Below, piece by piece: positions 33,161 to 44,271 of a DNA stretch of 64,000 nucleotides. The notes under the pieces were generated by a model. The model was not told where the DNA came from. It saw nothing but the letters and a program-made list of their open reading frames with translations, and made no database searches. The position numbers and the translations under genes are program-made. The stretch's first letter is position 1. The number at the start of each line of letters is the position of its first letter. The stretch is from Anthostomella pinea (Eukaryota; Ascomycota; Sordariomycetes; Xylariales; Xylariaceae), in the NCBI GenBank assembly GCA_963556695.1, contig CAUWAG010000012.1:4030001-4094000 (forward strand), given 5' to 3'.

Positions 33161-35124
33161 GTTGCTGCCAATCAAGTAACGCAACTCGCCAAAGGGCCTA
33201 TCGTAGAAAGTCGCAAAAGCCGACATGGTGACAGGCGGACCTATAACACAACCTAAAGCGCCGCATTTAAAAAGCAGCGAAAAAAGTTCGCAAGGGCAAG
33301 CCGAAAACTAAAAGTGCCGTATCTTTTCTCGTAACTACCTCTGCCGGCGATCCACCCGCGTCGTGGTCGCCTCCGCGTACGCCACGACGCCCTGGCAGGG
33401 CTCCGGGGGCGGGATGTCCGTCGAAGAGAGTCTCGTGCTGTCCGCGCTGCTCGCGCGCGCGATGACGCCGCTACACAGCCAAAATTCATTGTGGGGTAGG
33501 ATTTCTCGTAGCATATACGTACAAGTGATCAAAGGCACACGCCCATGTCCCACATCGTTCCTTGAGTTACATGTATGGGAGAGGATGGAAGAGGGAACAA
33601 GGTGTCTCGAGTAGGCTCTAGATTCATCGGCAAGGCTTTATGCGCATGCCGCTCGGCATGTGTCGGATGTCATTGCAGGAAACTCGGTGCGGTCGAATGC
33701 CACCTATTATATAATAACCGTAGCGTTGCGTCAAGCAACTCGCTGATTCATCTCTGGCCTGGAAGCTGAAAAGGAACAGCCTCACTTGGGTCACCGGTAC
33801 GCCACGAGCAGGTGTAATATGGCTGCACTACCCTGAGCTTCGATCCTAACACCCGTCTTCGACTTGCGACATTCTACGACAATCACCGCGCTCGTCACAT
33901 GCCAGCCCCAAACATATCTTCACGCAGTATGGTGGGTTTACTATCCACCTGGTAAGTTTCCGAGAAGCTTGGGGTTGTATGTCAAATCAACGGCCATGAA
34001 GTTTCGCGCAGTCTTGTCCAGCAAAACCTTTGCCCAGGTCAAACGTAGTGATTCGAACATGGCTAGTGAACTCTGGGGGCCTTGGTGGTCGTGGTTTCTG
34101 ATCTCTGTCGAGACAGTATACCTTGAGCGGGCAGAATATCGTTCATTAACACGGATTGTGTCAAAAAGTGCGTAGATGGTTCATATGGTGGTTATTCCTG
34201 TATTCAGTGCTGACTGTGTTGTTCTGAAGGTCTGTGATGTGGCCTTGATGCCCAAGATGCCCCTGTTCCAGTGCACTGCCACCTCCCTGGCGCCACGGTG
34301 GCTTGCGTGACATTCAAGAGATTGTAGAAAGTGACGATACTTACTGTCTGGGCAGATCGAACGCCTACTAGACGGTGGAAGACCGGCCGGTATGTTTGCC
34401 ACGCGTCTCGTTCTCGACTCCCTGCGAAAAAGTAGTAAGTACCCTCGTCCTTACTTTCTTATACCAACCCTTTTCGAGAGGCATCGTTGGTGTTTGGAGT
34501 TTCGTCTCTAGCGCTGCGACCGACTCAAATGTTCGGGGTCTCTCCGAGGAGCCCCTTTTTATCCCCGAGCGGTTGCGCAATCGGTATGACATCGGCGCAA
34601 CCGAGCCACCGTGCGGGCCGTGGCCAACCCCAATAACACTACACTAGATTACCTTATACCCACCGCGAAAAGCCGTTCGGCCGGTATGTGTGAGGTTTGT
34701 GGTATTGCAGACCAAATATAGGCGGCTAGGACGGGTAACACGTACTCTTCAGTCATGCAAGCGAACAAAATCCCCCTTCACGTGGCAGATTTGGACTGAC
34801 TGGACAGTCAGGTCTTTCGCACGGGGTCTGGTAGACGATGAGTGGCGATATCGGTGGAGATGGAGGCATGGGAATAGGCCGGAGTAGTAAATTGGCCCCC
34901 CACTAAACCGACTAACGTTAGCAATTGGTCATTATTATCTGCCGGACCTGAGATCCGTCATGCAGGTTTATCATGGTTATCATAACTTTTTCTTCTCGAA
35001 ACACCAAATATTTTTGCGTCCATTCCCCGTCGTGCCTGTACTGTACCATTGGATTCCGAATTGGAATCTCATGGGGTTGATCTAATACCTGCAGACACCT
35101 AGCGCATACCTAGGTAGTCAAGGC
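33161..35124. other. Intergenic stretch, about 2 kb
   Basis: Small open frames on both strands without motifs. The last few hundred bases are the upstream region of the MFS transporter gene at 35125. Confidence 0.45.
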
Positions 35125-36981
35125 ATGCAGTCCTACCTCCAGTCCCGGCGCATAGGTCTCGCGGCCAAAGCGCAAGTCGAACGGGACCTAGAGAAGGCAC
35201 GGCTGATCACTCTTCACAGCACTGGCGGTGGCGGCGTCGACGACGAGCCGGCGAGCACAAGGGATCACGATGACGTATCGGAACCGCCCCTGCGGCCACA
35301 CAGCCCGCGGTCTGAGAAGTCCCTGGACTTGGATCGCATGAGCAATCAGAATGACGGAAACGACGAAGAAGAAGAAGGGGATGGGGGCACAACAAATTCC
35401 AGCAGCAGCGACACGTCCAGCGACACCTCCACACCCGCCGAGCGCGTCCAGACCATGGCCACGGTGCGCACGCAATACACATCGCGCGCCGCCCTCGGCC
35501 ACTCCCTAACGGGCATCCACGCGCGCGACCGGCGCACGCACGAGGGCAAGGGCAGCCAAGTATTCGTGGTCGGCTGGGAGGGCGCGTCGGACCCGCAGGA
35601 CCCGCGCAACTGGAGCGTGGCGCGCCGCATCGGGTGCACGCTGCAGATCTCGCTGATCGCGGGCACCGTGGGCGCCGGTTCGGGCATCGACGCGACAGTA
35701 TTACCACAAGCAGCCGCCGCGCTGGGCGTCAGCGAGGTCGTCGAGTCGCTCGACACGGCGCTGTACCTCGTCGGCATGGGCGTCGGGTCCCTCATCGCGG
35801 GGCCCTTTTCCGAGACGTTCGGGCGGAATTATGTCTATTGCGGTTCGATGTTTATTTTCATGGTGTGGATAATGGCGAGCGGGCTGGCGCCGAATATTGG
35901 CGCGCAGGCTGTGTTTCGGTTCCTGGCTGGGTGCTCGGCGTCGACGCCGCTGGTGTGCTCGGGCGGGTCGGTCGCTGACATGTTCGATGGGCTCGAGAAG
36001 ACCTGGGGATTCCCGCTGTACGCCATCTCGGCGTTTGGCGGGCCTATGCTCGGGGCTGTCATGGGCGCGTATATCGGGCCCTCGCCGCTCATCAGCTGGC
36101 GCTGGACCGAGTGGGTTATGTTGATCCTGTCGGGGCTGGTCATGACGCTTATTATCTTCTTCATGCCTGAGACGTACGCGCCGCTGTTGCTGCAGTGGAA
36201 GGCCCGACATTTGCGCGAGATCACAGGCGATGACCGGTTCCGGTCCGAGCATGAGATTGTGGAAGCGACGCTGTTTACTAGGCTCAAGGTCAGCATGACG
36301 CGGCCGTTCGTCATGCTCACTGAGCCGATTATCATCGCCATGACGCTGTACCTTTCAGTGGTATACATAGTACTTTTTACGTTCCTGGTCGGGTTTCCCT
36401 ACATCTTCGAGCACACCTACGGCATTTCCCAGGGCCTCAGCAATGTCATATTCGTCGCTATGTTCATCGGCACCGAGATCACCTTCGTCCTGGTCCCCAT
36501 CGTCTACCGCATGACAATAAAGGAGATGAACCTGGCCGAATCCCGGGGCGAGGGCCGCCAATTCAACCCGGAGATCCGCCTCTGGTACGCCATGCTCGGC
36601 TCGGCCGTATCCATCCCGATCTCGCTGTTCTGGATGGGCTGGACCGACTTCGCCAGCATCAGCATCTGGTCGCCCATCTTTGCGGTCGCGTTGTTCGGGT
36701 ACGGCGTCATGGGCATCTTCATATGCGCTTATATGTACATCATCGACGCCTACGAGACCTACTCGGCCTCGGCTCTGACATTCGTCGCCCTGGTGCGGTA
36801 TGTCGCGGCAGGCGGGATGACGGTGGTCGGTATCCCGTTTTACGAGAACATGGGAGTACCTTACACGCTGACGATCTTGGGGTCGCTTTCGTGTCTCCTG
36901 GTTCCTATACCGTATGTGCTATATCGATGGGGCTGGATGATTCGGAAGAGGAGCAAATATGCCGTGTCTAGAGAGATATAG
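35125..36981 (+). CDS. MFS transporter, drug/polyamine-type (DHA1)
   Basis: Intronless, 618 residues. Residues 1-130 are polar and acidic (EEEEGDGG, Ser/Thr-rich), likely cytoplasmic and disordered. The domain starts at DPQDPRNWSVARRIGCTL, the characteristic entry of fungal DHA1 transporters. It shows LIAGPFSETFGRNYVYC (motif A region), RWTEWVMLI and a sixth-helix exit at FMPETYAPLLLQWKA. Twelve membrane segments are apparent. Probably a plasma-membrane exporter; drug, polyamine and toxin-efflux relatives share this architecture, so no substrate is assigned. No lesions, unlike its neighbours. Confidence 0.9.
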   Translation: MQSYLQSRRIGLAAKAQVERDLEKARLITLHSTGGGGVDDEPASTRDHDDVSEPPLRPHSPRSEKSLDLDRMSNQNDGNDEEEEGDGGTTNSSSSDTSSDTSTPAERVQTMATVRTQYTSRAALGHSLTGIHARDRRTHEGKGSQVFVVGWEGASDPQDPRNWSVARRIGCTLQISLIAGTVGAGSGIDATVLPQAAAALGVSEVVESLDTALYLVGMGVGSLIAGPFSETFGRNYVYCGSMFIFMVWIMASGLAPNIGAQAVFRFLAGCSASTPLVCSGGSVADMFDGLEKTWGFPLYAISAFGGPMLGAVMGAYIGPSPLISWRWTEWVMLILSGLVMTLIIFFMPETYAPLLLQWKARHLREITGDDRFRSEHEIVEATLFTRLKVSMTRPFVMLTEPIIIAMTLYLSVVYIVLFTFLVGFPYIFEHTYGISQGLSNVIFVAMFIGTEITFVLVPIVYRMTIKEMNLAESRGEGRQFNPEIRLWYAMLGSAVSIPISLFWMGWTDFASISIWSPIFAVALFGYGVMGIFICAYMYIIDAYETYSASALTFVALVRYVAAGGMTVVGIPFYENMGVPYTLTILGSLSCLLVPIPYVLYRWGWMIRKRSKYAVSREI

Positions 36982-37878
36982 AGGAGGTGGACAGCGGTGC
37001 TGGTCGAATCAGATGAACTTGGTACCTCTCTCAGGTTGGAAGGTCATAGCAGGCCGTTGAAGATTATATAATTATTGCTGGGTTCAGTGGCTGCATGGTT
37101 CTGCATAGATTTTGTCTGGGGCGCAAGATCAAATGGTCGCTTGTAGACAGCGTCCACTACTAGAATATTATACCATGAAGCGGAATAGAGGTGGCGCTAG
37201 AATTTGGATAGAATACTTGCGCAATATCGTTAGGCTCTTAGAGCTCGGAGTTCGTCGAAGGCCACAACATATCAACAGCACGGAGAATTGATGCTGTCCC
37301 CGGGCGCAGACACCAGTCACCAGTGGGCCCGTCCGGTCATGACATTACTTTGGTCAGATGTGGTAAATCGTCGTGGGCACCTTTCCGCAAATCTCCATTT
37401 GCGTATTTGATTGTCTTCTCTTGCTGTGGCCATGGCGTGTCAGTCAGTTGCTAGACTGAACCTCCAGAAGTCTCCAGTATCAAGTCAGCCTTAATTGTGC
37501 TAGATGTGCAGGCTGAGATTTTGCCCCATCGGTAGGGCTAAGGGCCATAGAGCTCCATTCGCAGGGGAATGGACGCTGGCGAGTTCCGGCTGGTTGTACA
37601 TTGAATTTGAAGGCAAGGCAACCAGGGTATCATCAAAGGTTTTGGGTGATGCGCTGGCTAAGCTGGATCGGTTGAAGCAGGTACGAGGGCGTTGTGTTCA
37701 AATACGGTCCGTACGAATAGACATTCATCGCGTTTTCGGTCATACCAGCAGCATCATTCTGCATTGCATCTGGTCTGGGTTGCTCCTGTTGCCACCTAGC
37801 ATGAGTGTTGTATTCACCTTTCTCCCCACGGGTTCAATTGCCAACGCCTCTCTCGATTCTCCGCATGGATTCTCCATC
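36982..37878. other. Intergenic stretch
   Basis: No supported gene. A plus-strand frame at 37504-37917 overlaps the end of the next gene and has no motif. Confidence 0.45.
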
Positions 37879-38331
37879 TCAGCTATGCCGTTTCTTAGCG
37901 AGTCCGCCGTCGATTAAGCCCTTCATCCTCAACTGGATGTCGACTTCGCCCGTCGCCGTAGCCGCGTTGAGAGCAGTGAAACTGGCTCTGCAATTGGTGA
38001 AGGACAGTGATACGTTCAGTACGAGGTCGTTTTTGCCATTTTCCAGCGAAGGAGCTTTGATGCTGGTCGACAGGTCATTGATTACAACCTGGCACTCGAC
38101 GAGACGATCAAGAAGGGCACAGGGGAAGCGACCGGGATTTATGAGGCGACCGAGGGAACCGAGGAGGCGACCAGCGAGGGTACTGAGAGTGGCGGTGTCC
38201 TGTTGCTCGAGGACGGCTTGTGGGAGGCACACCCCGTTTGCGTCGCAACATGAAGTATCTTGGGCCAAGGAGATAGCGAAGATGCAGGATAGGATGCAGC
38301 AAAGAGCCGCGAGGTTGACGTGGGCTCTCAT
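37879..38331 (-). CDS. Small secreted cysteine-containing protein (150 aa)
   Basis: The ATG at 38331 begins a clear signal peptide (LAALCCILSCIFAISLAQ). The mature protein has six cysteines: an early CC pair in TSCCDANGVC, then FPC, VEC and NC. Asn-X-Ser sequons are present. The longer upstream frame is not conserved-looking. The length and cysteine pattern fit the loose class of small secreted, effector-like fungal proteins; it does not have the eight-cysteine pattern of hydrophobins. No function assigned. Confidence 0.65.
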   Translation of the reverse strand: MRAHVNLAALCCILSCIFAISLAQDTSCCDANGVCLPQAVLEQQDTATLSTLAGRLLGSLGRLINPGRFPCALLDRLVECQVVINDLSTSIKAPSLENGKNDLVLNVSLSFTNCRASFTALNAATATGEVDIQLRMKGLIDGGLAKKRHS

Positions 38332-38990
38332 CTTGATGGACAATGGGCAGAGTGCAGGTGGTTGATGGCGATTTAAAAGGGTTCGCAACAGGGGTGGTGT
38401 GCAATTGGGGACGGTGTCAGCCGGAAGGCCTTTGCGAAGGTGAAGTATTGCGGTGGATGAAATATGCGGTCTTGGAAAGTAGGTAGAAAATCGACATGGG
38501 TTGCAGGCTGGGCCCTTGGTTGCCGGAGGAGATTGGTTGCTAGTGAAGCACATTTGGTTGCTACAAAGATCTTAGGTAGCTCTTGAGTAGCTACATGGGT
38601 GGTTACTGTTCCAATTTCGCACTTCCATCATTGCTCTAAACTCGTCTTTGAGGTTCGCTCTTGTCGAATGTACCTTAGACCAGGTGCTGTCATCCAAGGG
38701 TTGCCCCTCAACACGATCTCTGTACCTCCCAACCGAGAGCATAGATACAGTGTGCAGGTGATTTCCGAGACGATTATCTAGTACTGGATCTTCGACAGAT
38801 AAGGAACCATCACCTATGTTACTCGCGTGCACTATGTTGTGTATCAAGGGGCGTTCAAAATTGGCTAAGCAGCACGTTTCATTTCTGGAAACCTCAATTC
38901 CCAGGTCAGACATTCCTTCCAAGGTTTTCCGACTCCATCGTGACGTGACGGGTCATTACAGTTCAGCCCTGCCGTCGTCCTCGTTGCCAT
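38332..38990. other. Intergenic stretch
   Basis: Upstream region of the small secreted protein gene and downstream region of the next. No supported gene. Confidence 0.5.
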
Positions 38991-39800
38991 CTAAGTCTTG
39001 GCCTTGAGCCAGTCGAGCCCGTACATGGCGCCTGCGCCCACACGGCCTGCCTGATTTATAGCCCATGCAATGTCTCGCAAAGCTTGCTGCATTGCCGTCA
39101 GAAGGGCCCCCCTCAAGCCAAACCAAAAGATACTTACCAGCTAATATTCCGATGCCACAAAAGCCAAAAGCCCAGAGCAGTGGCCGCCAAAACATCGCCA
39201 GGTAGACCATGACGCCGAACTTGGCGATCTCCCACAAGACCTTTCCATGACATAGTAAGGGTTCGAGGACGAGGAGACCAGGACGCCGAACTTGGCGATT
39301 TTCCACAACATCTTTCCCATGACCTTGTAAGGGACCGAGGAGGAGGTTGTGTATACCATGTACGAGCGGGTCGTCGAGACCGAAGACCGAGATGAAGCGC
39401 TGGAGGTCTTTTGGGAGAATCGGAAACCCCTCTTCAAAGGGGTGTTGCTCGCTCCGGCGGCACGCTGGAACACCTTGCGCACCTCGATGCCCAAGTCGCA
39501 TAAGTGGGCGGGCGGATCGATGCCGAGGAATTCCTCGTACCAGGGGGCTGGAGGTTGACGTTTGGCCCATTGGAACCAGCCGGTGTTGCGGGCCCGACGG
39601 TCGCGGCGGTCGAACTTGCAGAACTCGTCTTTGATCTTGATGCCGGCTTGGTCCAGCCATTTGCTCGTGCTACTTGCACTGGTGTCCAGCGCCTCTGACA
39701 GCGGCTTAATCAGGTTCGAACAATCCTGCCAAGGAGTGACGCGGGCATTGGCGCACATCAGAGTGCCAAAGAAGGCGATGTGGATGATGCCGAGCCTCAT
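38991..39800 (-). CDS. Secreted protein with internal duplication and frame conflict
   Basis: Starts with a signal peptide (IHIAFFGTLMCANA) and a soluble part containing GWFQWAKRQPPAPWYEEFLG. The last part is hydrophobic (MVYLAMFWRPLLWAFGFCG), then an intron 39137-39083 (GTAAGT...GCAAG), then ALRDIAWAINQAGR to the end. The two exons total 755 bases, one short of a multiple of three. A 57-58-bp direct repeat (39205-39261 and 39276-39333) encodes LWKIAKFGVLV and LWEIAKFGVMV; the second copy along the gene lacks one G, which explains the shift. Alternatively, a 53-nt intron (GTGCGC...GAAGAG, about 39435-39487) gives a 233-residue product without any lesion. I favour the one-base deletion. Family unknown. 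Confidence 0.5.
39205..39333 (-). repeat. Direct repeat (57 and 58 bp) inside the secreted-protein gene
   Basis: Units 39205-39261 and 39276-39333 share gacgccgaacttggcgat and end in gtaaggg. They are separated by 14 bases. One has ctttcccatgac, the other ctttccatgac. Confidence 0.75.
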
Positions 39801-40814
39801 GATGGCGTACTGCAGGAGTTGTTGAGGCGGCTGTGTTGTGAGTTGTAGACAGGAGGACGGGAGGAATTAGGTAGGCGGGATGTTGGACTCTGGCTGCGGT
39901 GCCACGATGTGATTGGAAACAGCCCGTGGCAAGGCGACGCAGGTGCGAAGTTGCATGCGGCTTCCTTGGGAAGTCGGACTAGATGTATCTCGGCCAACAT
40001 TTGCACGCATGTCAACTGGAAACTGTGCTTCGTCGTTCGCTGCTTCCGTGCCCGACAGCTCAGTGTCACCTCACCATCCACACTCGCCGTCGCTTGACAA
40101 ACGTCATTGCTGCGTAGTCCAAGTACGAACCAAGTCTCTCAGGGGCTTTGACATGTCACATCGTCCCCTTACAACTATGTGTTGCCCAATGTACTGAAAT
40201 GGTCCGCCAAGTGCCTGTGGCCCCCTTCATCAGTATTATTCCCTTATCACCATGCAAAACCTGGCCTCGTGCCCTACTTGACGGACGTGATGTACACATC
40301 GTGAGCCACGAGTAGGAGGGCGACAAGGCAAGGCAAAAAGGATTTGGTATACAGGTTGAGCACCATGCTTCCAGAGCTAGAGTGACGGGCATGAAGGGCA
40401 GAAACAAGGACAACATCTGCGTTTGATGAGGAGTCGTCGCTATCATCAGCTCAAGCGGTGAATGGCCCAGCGGTCCGGAGTTCGAGGCAGGGGAATGACC
40501 AAGGGTCTCCTGGCTTAGCCAATGATGTCCACTTGGTTCTTCTCATTGAATGAAGCATCTGATGTCTGGAATGTTTGCGTGTCGTATTACTCCACCGAGA
40601 ATGCTGTATCACGAGTCTTCCACCCCTTACATAGAACAAAGAATTGTTGAATGAAATGCTCGCCTCTCCGGTGAATGCTTGACTGCTGTCTAGGAATCCC
40701 CGGGTTTCCAGGGTCATACGTTTCTGTATATTCCGTATGACTTTCTCTACCTGAGCACCAATAGCAACATAACGTCCAGCACTACGCTGCGACTCAAGAC
40801 CATATCAACTGACA
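39801..40814. other. Intergenic stretch
   Basis: Shared upstream region of the secreted-protein gene (minus) and the FAD oxidoreductase gene (plus). Only motif-free short frames. Confidence 0.45.
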
Positions 40815-42320
40815 ATGAACACCCACTGAGCTTCCGTTGTGCAGATCGCAAAGACCGTCCGGTCCTTCTACGATCGAGGAGAATCCTTCCGGATCTTCCG
40901 CGGCTCGACCAACAGCACCCGCCCGCCACACCACGAGAAAACCGTCGACATCAGCGCCCTATCGAACATCATCCACATCAACCAAGATGCACACACAATC
41001 CTCGTCGAGCCCAATGTCCCCATGGACCGACTCGTCGCCGCTACACTCCAGCACAACCTCATCCCACCCGTGGTCATGGAGTTCCCAGGTATCACCGCAG
41101 GCGGCGGCTACGCCGCGTCCGCAGGCGAGAGCAGCTCATTCAAGCACGGCTACTTCGACCAAACAGCCAACTGGGTCGAGATGATACTAGGAAATGGGGA
41201 TATCATCAAAGCCTCACCCACCGAGAACTCAGATCTCTTCCAGGGCGCCGCTGGCGCGTTGGGGACCCTCGGGATCATGACGTTGATCGAGCTGCGACTC
41301 ATACCGGCGAAAAAATACGTATGTACTACATACCACCGAACCGGCAGCGTCGCAGAGACAATCGAGACGATACAGCGAGAGACTCAGGATGCTGGTAACG
41401 ACTACATCGACGGTATCATCTTCTCGAAGACGCACGGCGTAGTCATCACCGGCCGAATGACCGACTCCCTACCATCCACGACTAAACCACAGACCTTCAG
41501 CCGCGCCTGGGACCCCTGGTACTACCTCCACCTCCAATCCAAGACCGCTCCCCTCAACCCAGCCGGCACCACAAGCGACTACGTACCCCTGCCAGAGTAC
41601 CTCTTCCGCTGGGACCGCGGCGGCTTCTGGGTCGGGCGCGAGGCATTCAGTTACTTCGGCCCGATACCGTTCAACCGCTATACCCGCTGGTTCCTCGACG
41701 ACTTCATGCACACGCGCATGCTGTACCGGGCCCTGCACAGCGGCAGCGGCAGCGAGCGCTCGGCGTTCGGGGTTATGGTCCAGGACCTGGCGCTGCCGTA
41801 TGCGACCGCGGAGGCGTTTATCGACTATACGGCGACGGAGCTGGATATCTGGCCGTTGTGGCTTTGTCCGCTGCGCGGGGTGCAGGGGGCTACGTTTCAC
41901 CCATCTACTACCCTGGCGGAGCCGATGTTGAATATCGGGCTTTGGGGTCGTGCGTCGAGGGATTGGAATACGTTTGTATGCCACAATCGGCGGTTGGAGA
42001 AGGTGCTTGGGACGCTTGGGGGCCGGAAGGTTTTGTACTCGCATACTTACTATACCGAGGAGGAGTTCTGGGCGCTGTATGATTGACAGTGGTATTTTGG
42101 TTTGAGGCGGCGGTACGAGGCGGAGTCTCCTCCTACGGTCTATGATAAAGTGAAGGTGGACATCACGGAGCGGAGTCAGGGACGTACTTGGGTTGAGTGG
42201 ATCAGATCGCTGTGGCCGATTCCGGGGGTCCTGGGTATAAATGCGGCCATTGAGAGTAAGCATTACCTACTTCATAGACGTCCGGTTTGGAAAGGTACGC
42301 CAGAGGAGACCAAACATTAG
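40815..42320 (+). pseudogene. DWARF1/DHCR24-like FAD oxidoreductase with two in-frame stops
   Basis: One continuous frame of 501 codons. ATG at 40815 is followed at codon 5 by TGA (40827-40829); then VRSFYDRGESFRIFRGSTNS, the FAD-binding core EFPGITAGGGYAASAGESSS and GNGDIIKASPTENSDLF, and the C-terminal SHTYYTEEEFWALYD. A second TGA (42084-42086) follows, and the frame continues with WYFGLRRRYEAE and VYDKVKVD, still family-like, to a TAG at 42318. Both stops could come from CGA (Arg) by one C-to-T change. The family reduces double bonds of sterols or polyketide/terpenoid substrates using FAD. Starting at an internal GTG or by readthrough is possible; otherwise this is a young pseudogene. It converges on the permease gene, 134 bases away. 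Confidence 0.8.
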
Positions 42321-42454
42321 CCTCGCGGTATCTGTGCTAGCTGGGTGTATCACCAGACTCATGACTCTTGCAGGACTGACTACTCGTTGCTTGACTTTAA
42401 GTGAAAATGTGAATTTGATATATTTCGCTAGATTGTGTGCTGACAAGCCGCTGT

Positions 42455-44271
42455 CTAAGCCAGCCAGAACCAGCATTTCTCAAGCCAATTCTTCGGGATC
42501 GGCCTCTCTGTCTCATCCATCATGGCCAGGTCATCCATCTCCTTCTTGCCGGTCAGGCAGTCCACATCCTCGACCCTGATGGCCCATCGGCCGCGATACA
42601 CGAGCTTGTGGCCAAGGTACAGGACGAGGAATATCGGAATGGTAATGTACGCGGCCAGGAAGCTCGAAACCGACCATTCCGAGGGAAAGAAGACTTGAAA
42701 GCCGTTGGTGAGAGTGAGGAGCGTCACCAGGCCGAGGATGAAGTACGTGGCATATGGCTGGAGCGGAGTGCGGAACGGAAGGACGTCGAGCAGACCTTGG
42801 TATTCCATGGCTTTGCGGAAGCGGAGGTACGTGATCATTACGACGATCCAGGCAATGTAGCCGCTTATGGTTGAGAGGTTGGAGAACCAAGCTTTAGGAA
42901 TGGAAGTCAGCATTTAATCATTGGTGATCACCGAGGGGAAGTGGTCCCAGACGGGACCACATGGAAAATAGATGGTTGCTAAAAATCACTCACTGAAAGC
43001 CTTGGAACCAGTGGTCGACACATTGAGGAATGCAAGGCACCCAAACGCCATCGTGAGGAGCACCGCATAGACGGGAATACCACGCTTCGTCGTCTTAGCA
43101 AATATCTTGGGCGCTTGCCCGTTGAGTGCCATGGAATACAGAACGCGGGAGCCAGAGTAGCAAAAGGCATTGCCGGCAGACCATGCCGATGTCAAGACCG
43201 CTGCGTTGATGACGTGATCAAGCCCTTTGATGCCGGCGCGGAAGATGCCGATGACGAACGGACTGGCCGAGGCGTTCGAGGTTCCTGACACGAGCCTCGG
43301 GTCGTCGTTTGGCACAATGATGCCAATTATGAGCGAGCCGAAGCCGTAGAAGACAGCAAGTCGCCAGACGAAACGTCCAGCGGCCTTGGGGATGTTGCGT
43401 CGGGGTGCGACGGTCTCACCAGCGGACAAAGCAATCAGCTCGGGCGAGGTGATGAATGAGAAACCAGCACGGGCGAAAGCCGTCCAGTAGGCAAGGAAAC
43501 GGCCAGTGCTGCCGCTCACCATGTAGGGGACAAATGCGCCCGGAGGATCTTGCCAGTTCTTGAAGTACAGGGGATCGTGGTTTGGACCGCCACCGAAGAA
43601 CAAGACGATACCGAGGATGATCAAACCAATGATGGTGATCAATTTGATACTTGCGAACCAAAATTCAGCCTCACCGAAGAATGAGACGGCAATGATGTTC
43701 AGGAGCAAGATGACGACGAGCTGAATGGCGATCCACACGGCGACAGGAACGGCCTCCGTCCAGTACTGCAGAATAATGGCTCCGGCCGTACACTCGGCGG
43801 CGACCAGGATCGCGTACGCGTACCAGTAGTTCCAACCAGCAGCGAAAGCGAGACTGGGGTCCACGAATCGGCCAACGAAGTACGGTATGGAGATTCCCTT
43901 CATCGGAAGGTATGTCACCATCTCGGCCAAGTTGTTCATAACGACCCAGACGACGAACATCATCGACAGGTACGCCATGAACAGCGGCGCCGGTCCGACG
44001 TCAGCCAGGATCAGCCCCGAGCCGATGAAGAGCCCAGTTCCAATGCTATACGGTCGTCAGTCCCTCAAATCGTCTTCACACAGGGTTATTCACGGAATAC
44101 TTACGCGCCTCCGAGCGCCAGAAACTGGATGTGCCGGCTCTTCAGACCACGCTCCAATTGGTGACCAGGCGCAAGATCCACTTCCCCGACCGTGTTGGAG
44201 ATGGAGTGATCCATCTTTGGCTCATAACCCGTCTCTGTGGCCTCGTAGGCCTTTGAGTCGTCTAGGACCAT
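42455..44271 (-). CDS. Amino-acid permease (YAT family)
   Basis: Three exons (44271-44105, 44045-42994, 42891-42455), introns of 59 and 102 nt, consistent phases, 551 residues. The N-terminus is cytoplasmic and acidic; the first helix has the signature IQFLALGGAIGTGLFIGSG split by intron 1. Other family marks are FAAGWNYWYAYAILV, FNxxG-like YWTAFARAGFSFITSPELIAL, and the conserved C-terminal PFRTPLQPYATYFIL. About twelve membrane segments. It imports amino acids across the plasma membrane; specificity is not readable. No lesion seen. Confidence 0.92.
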
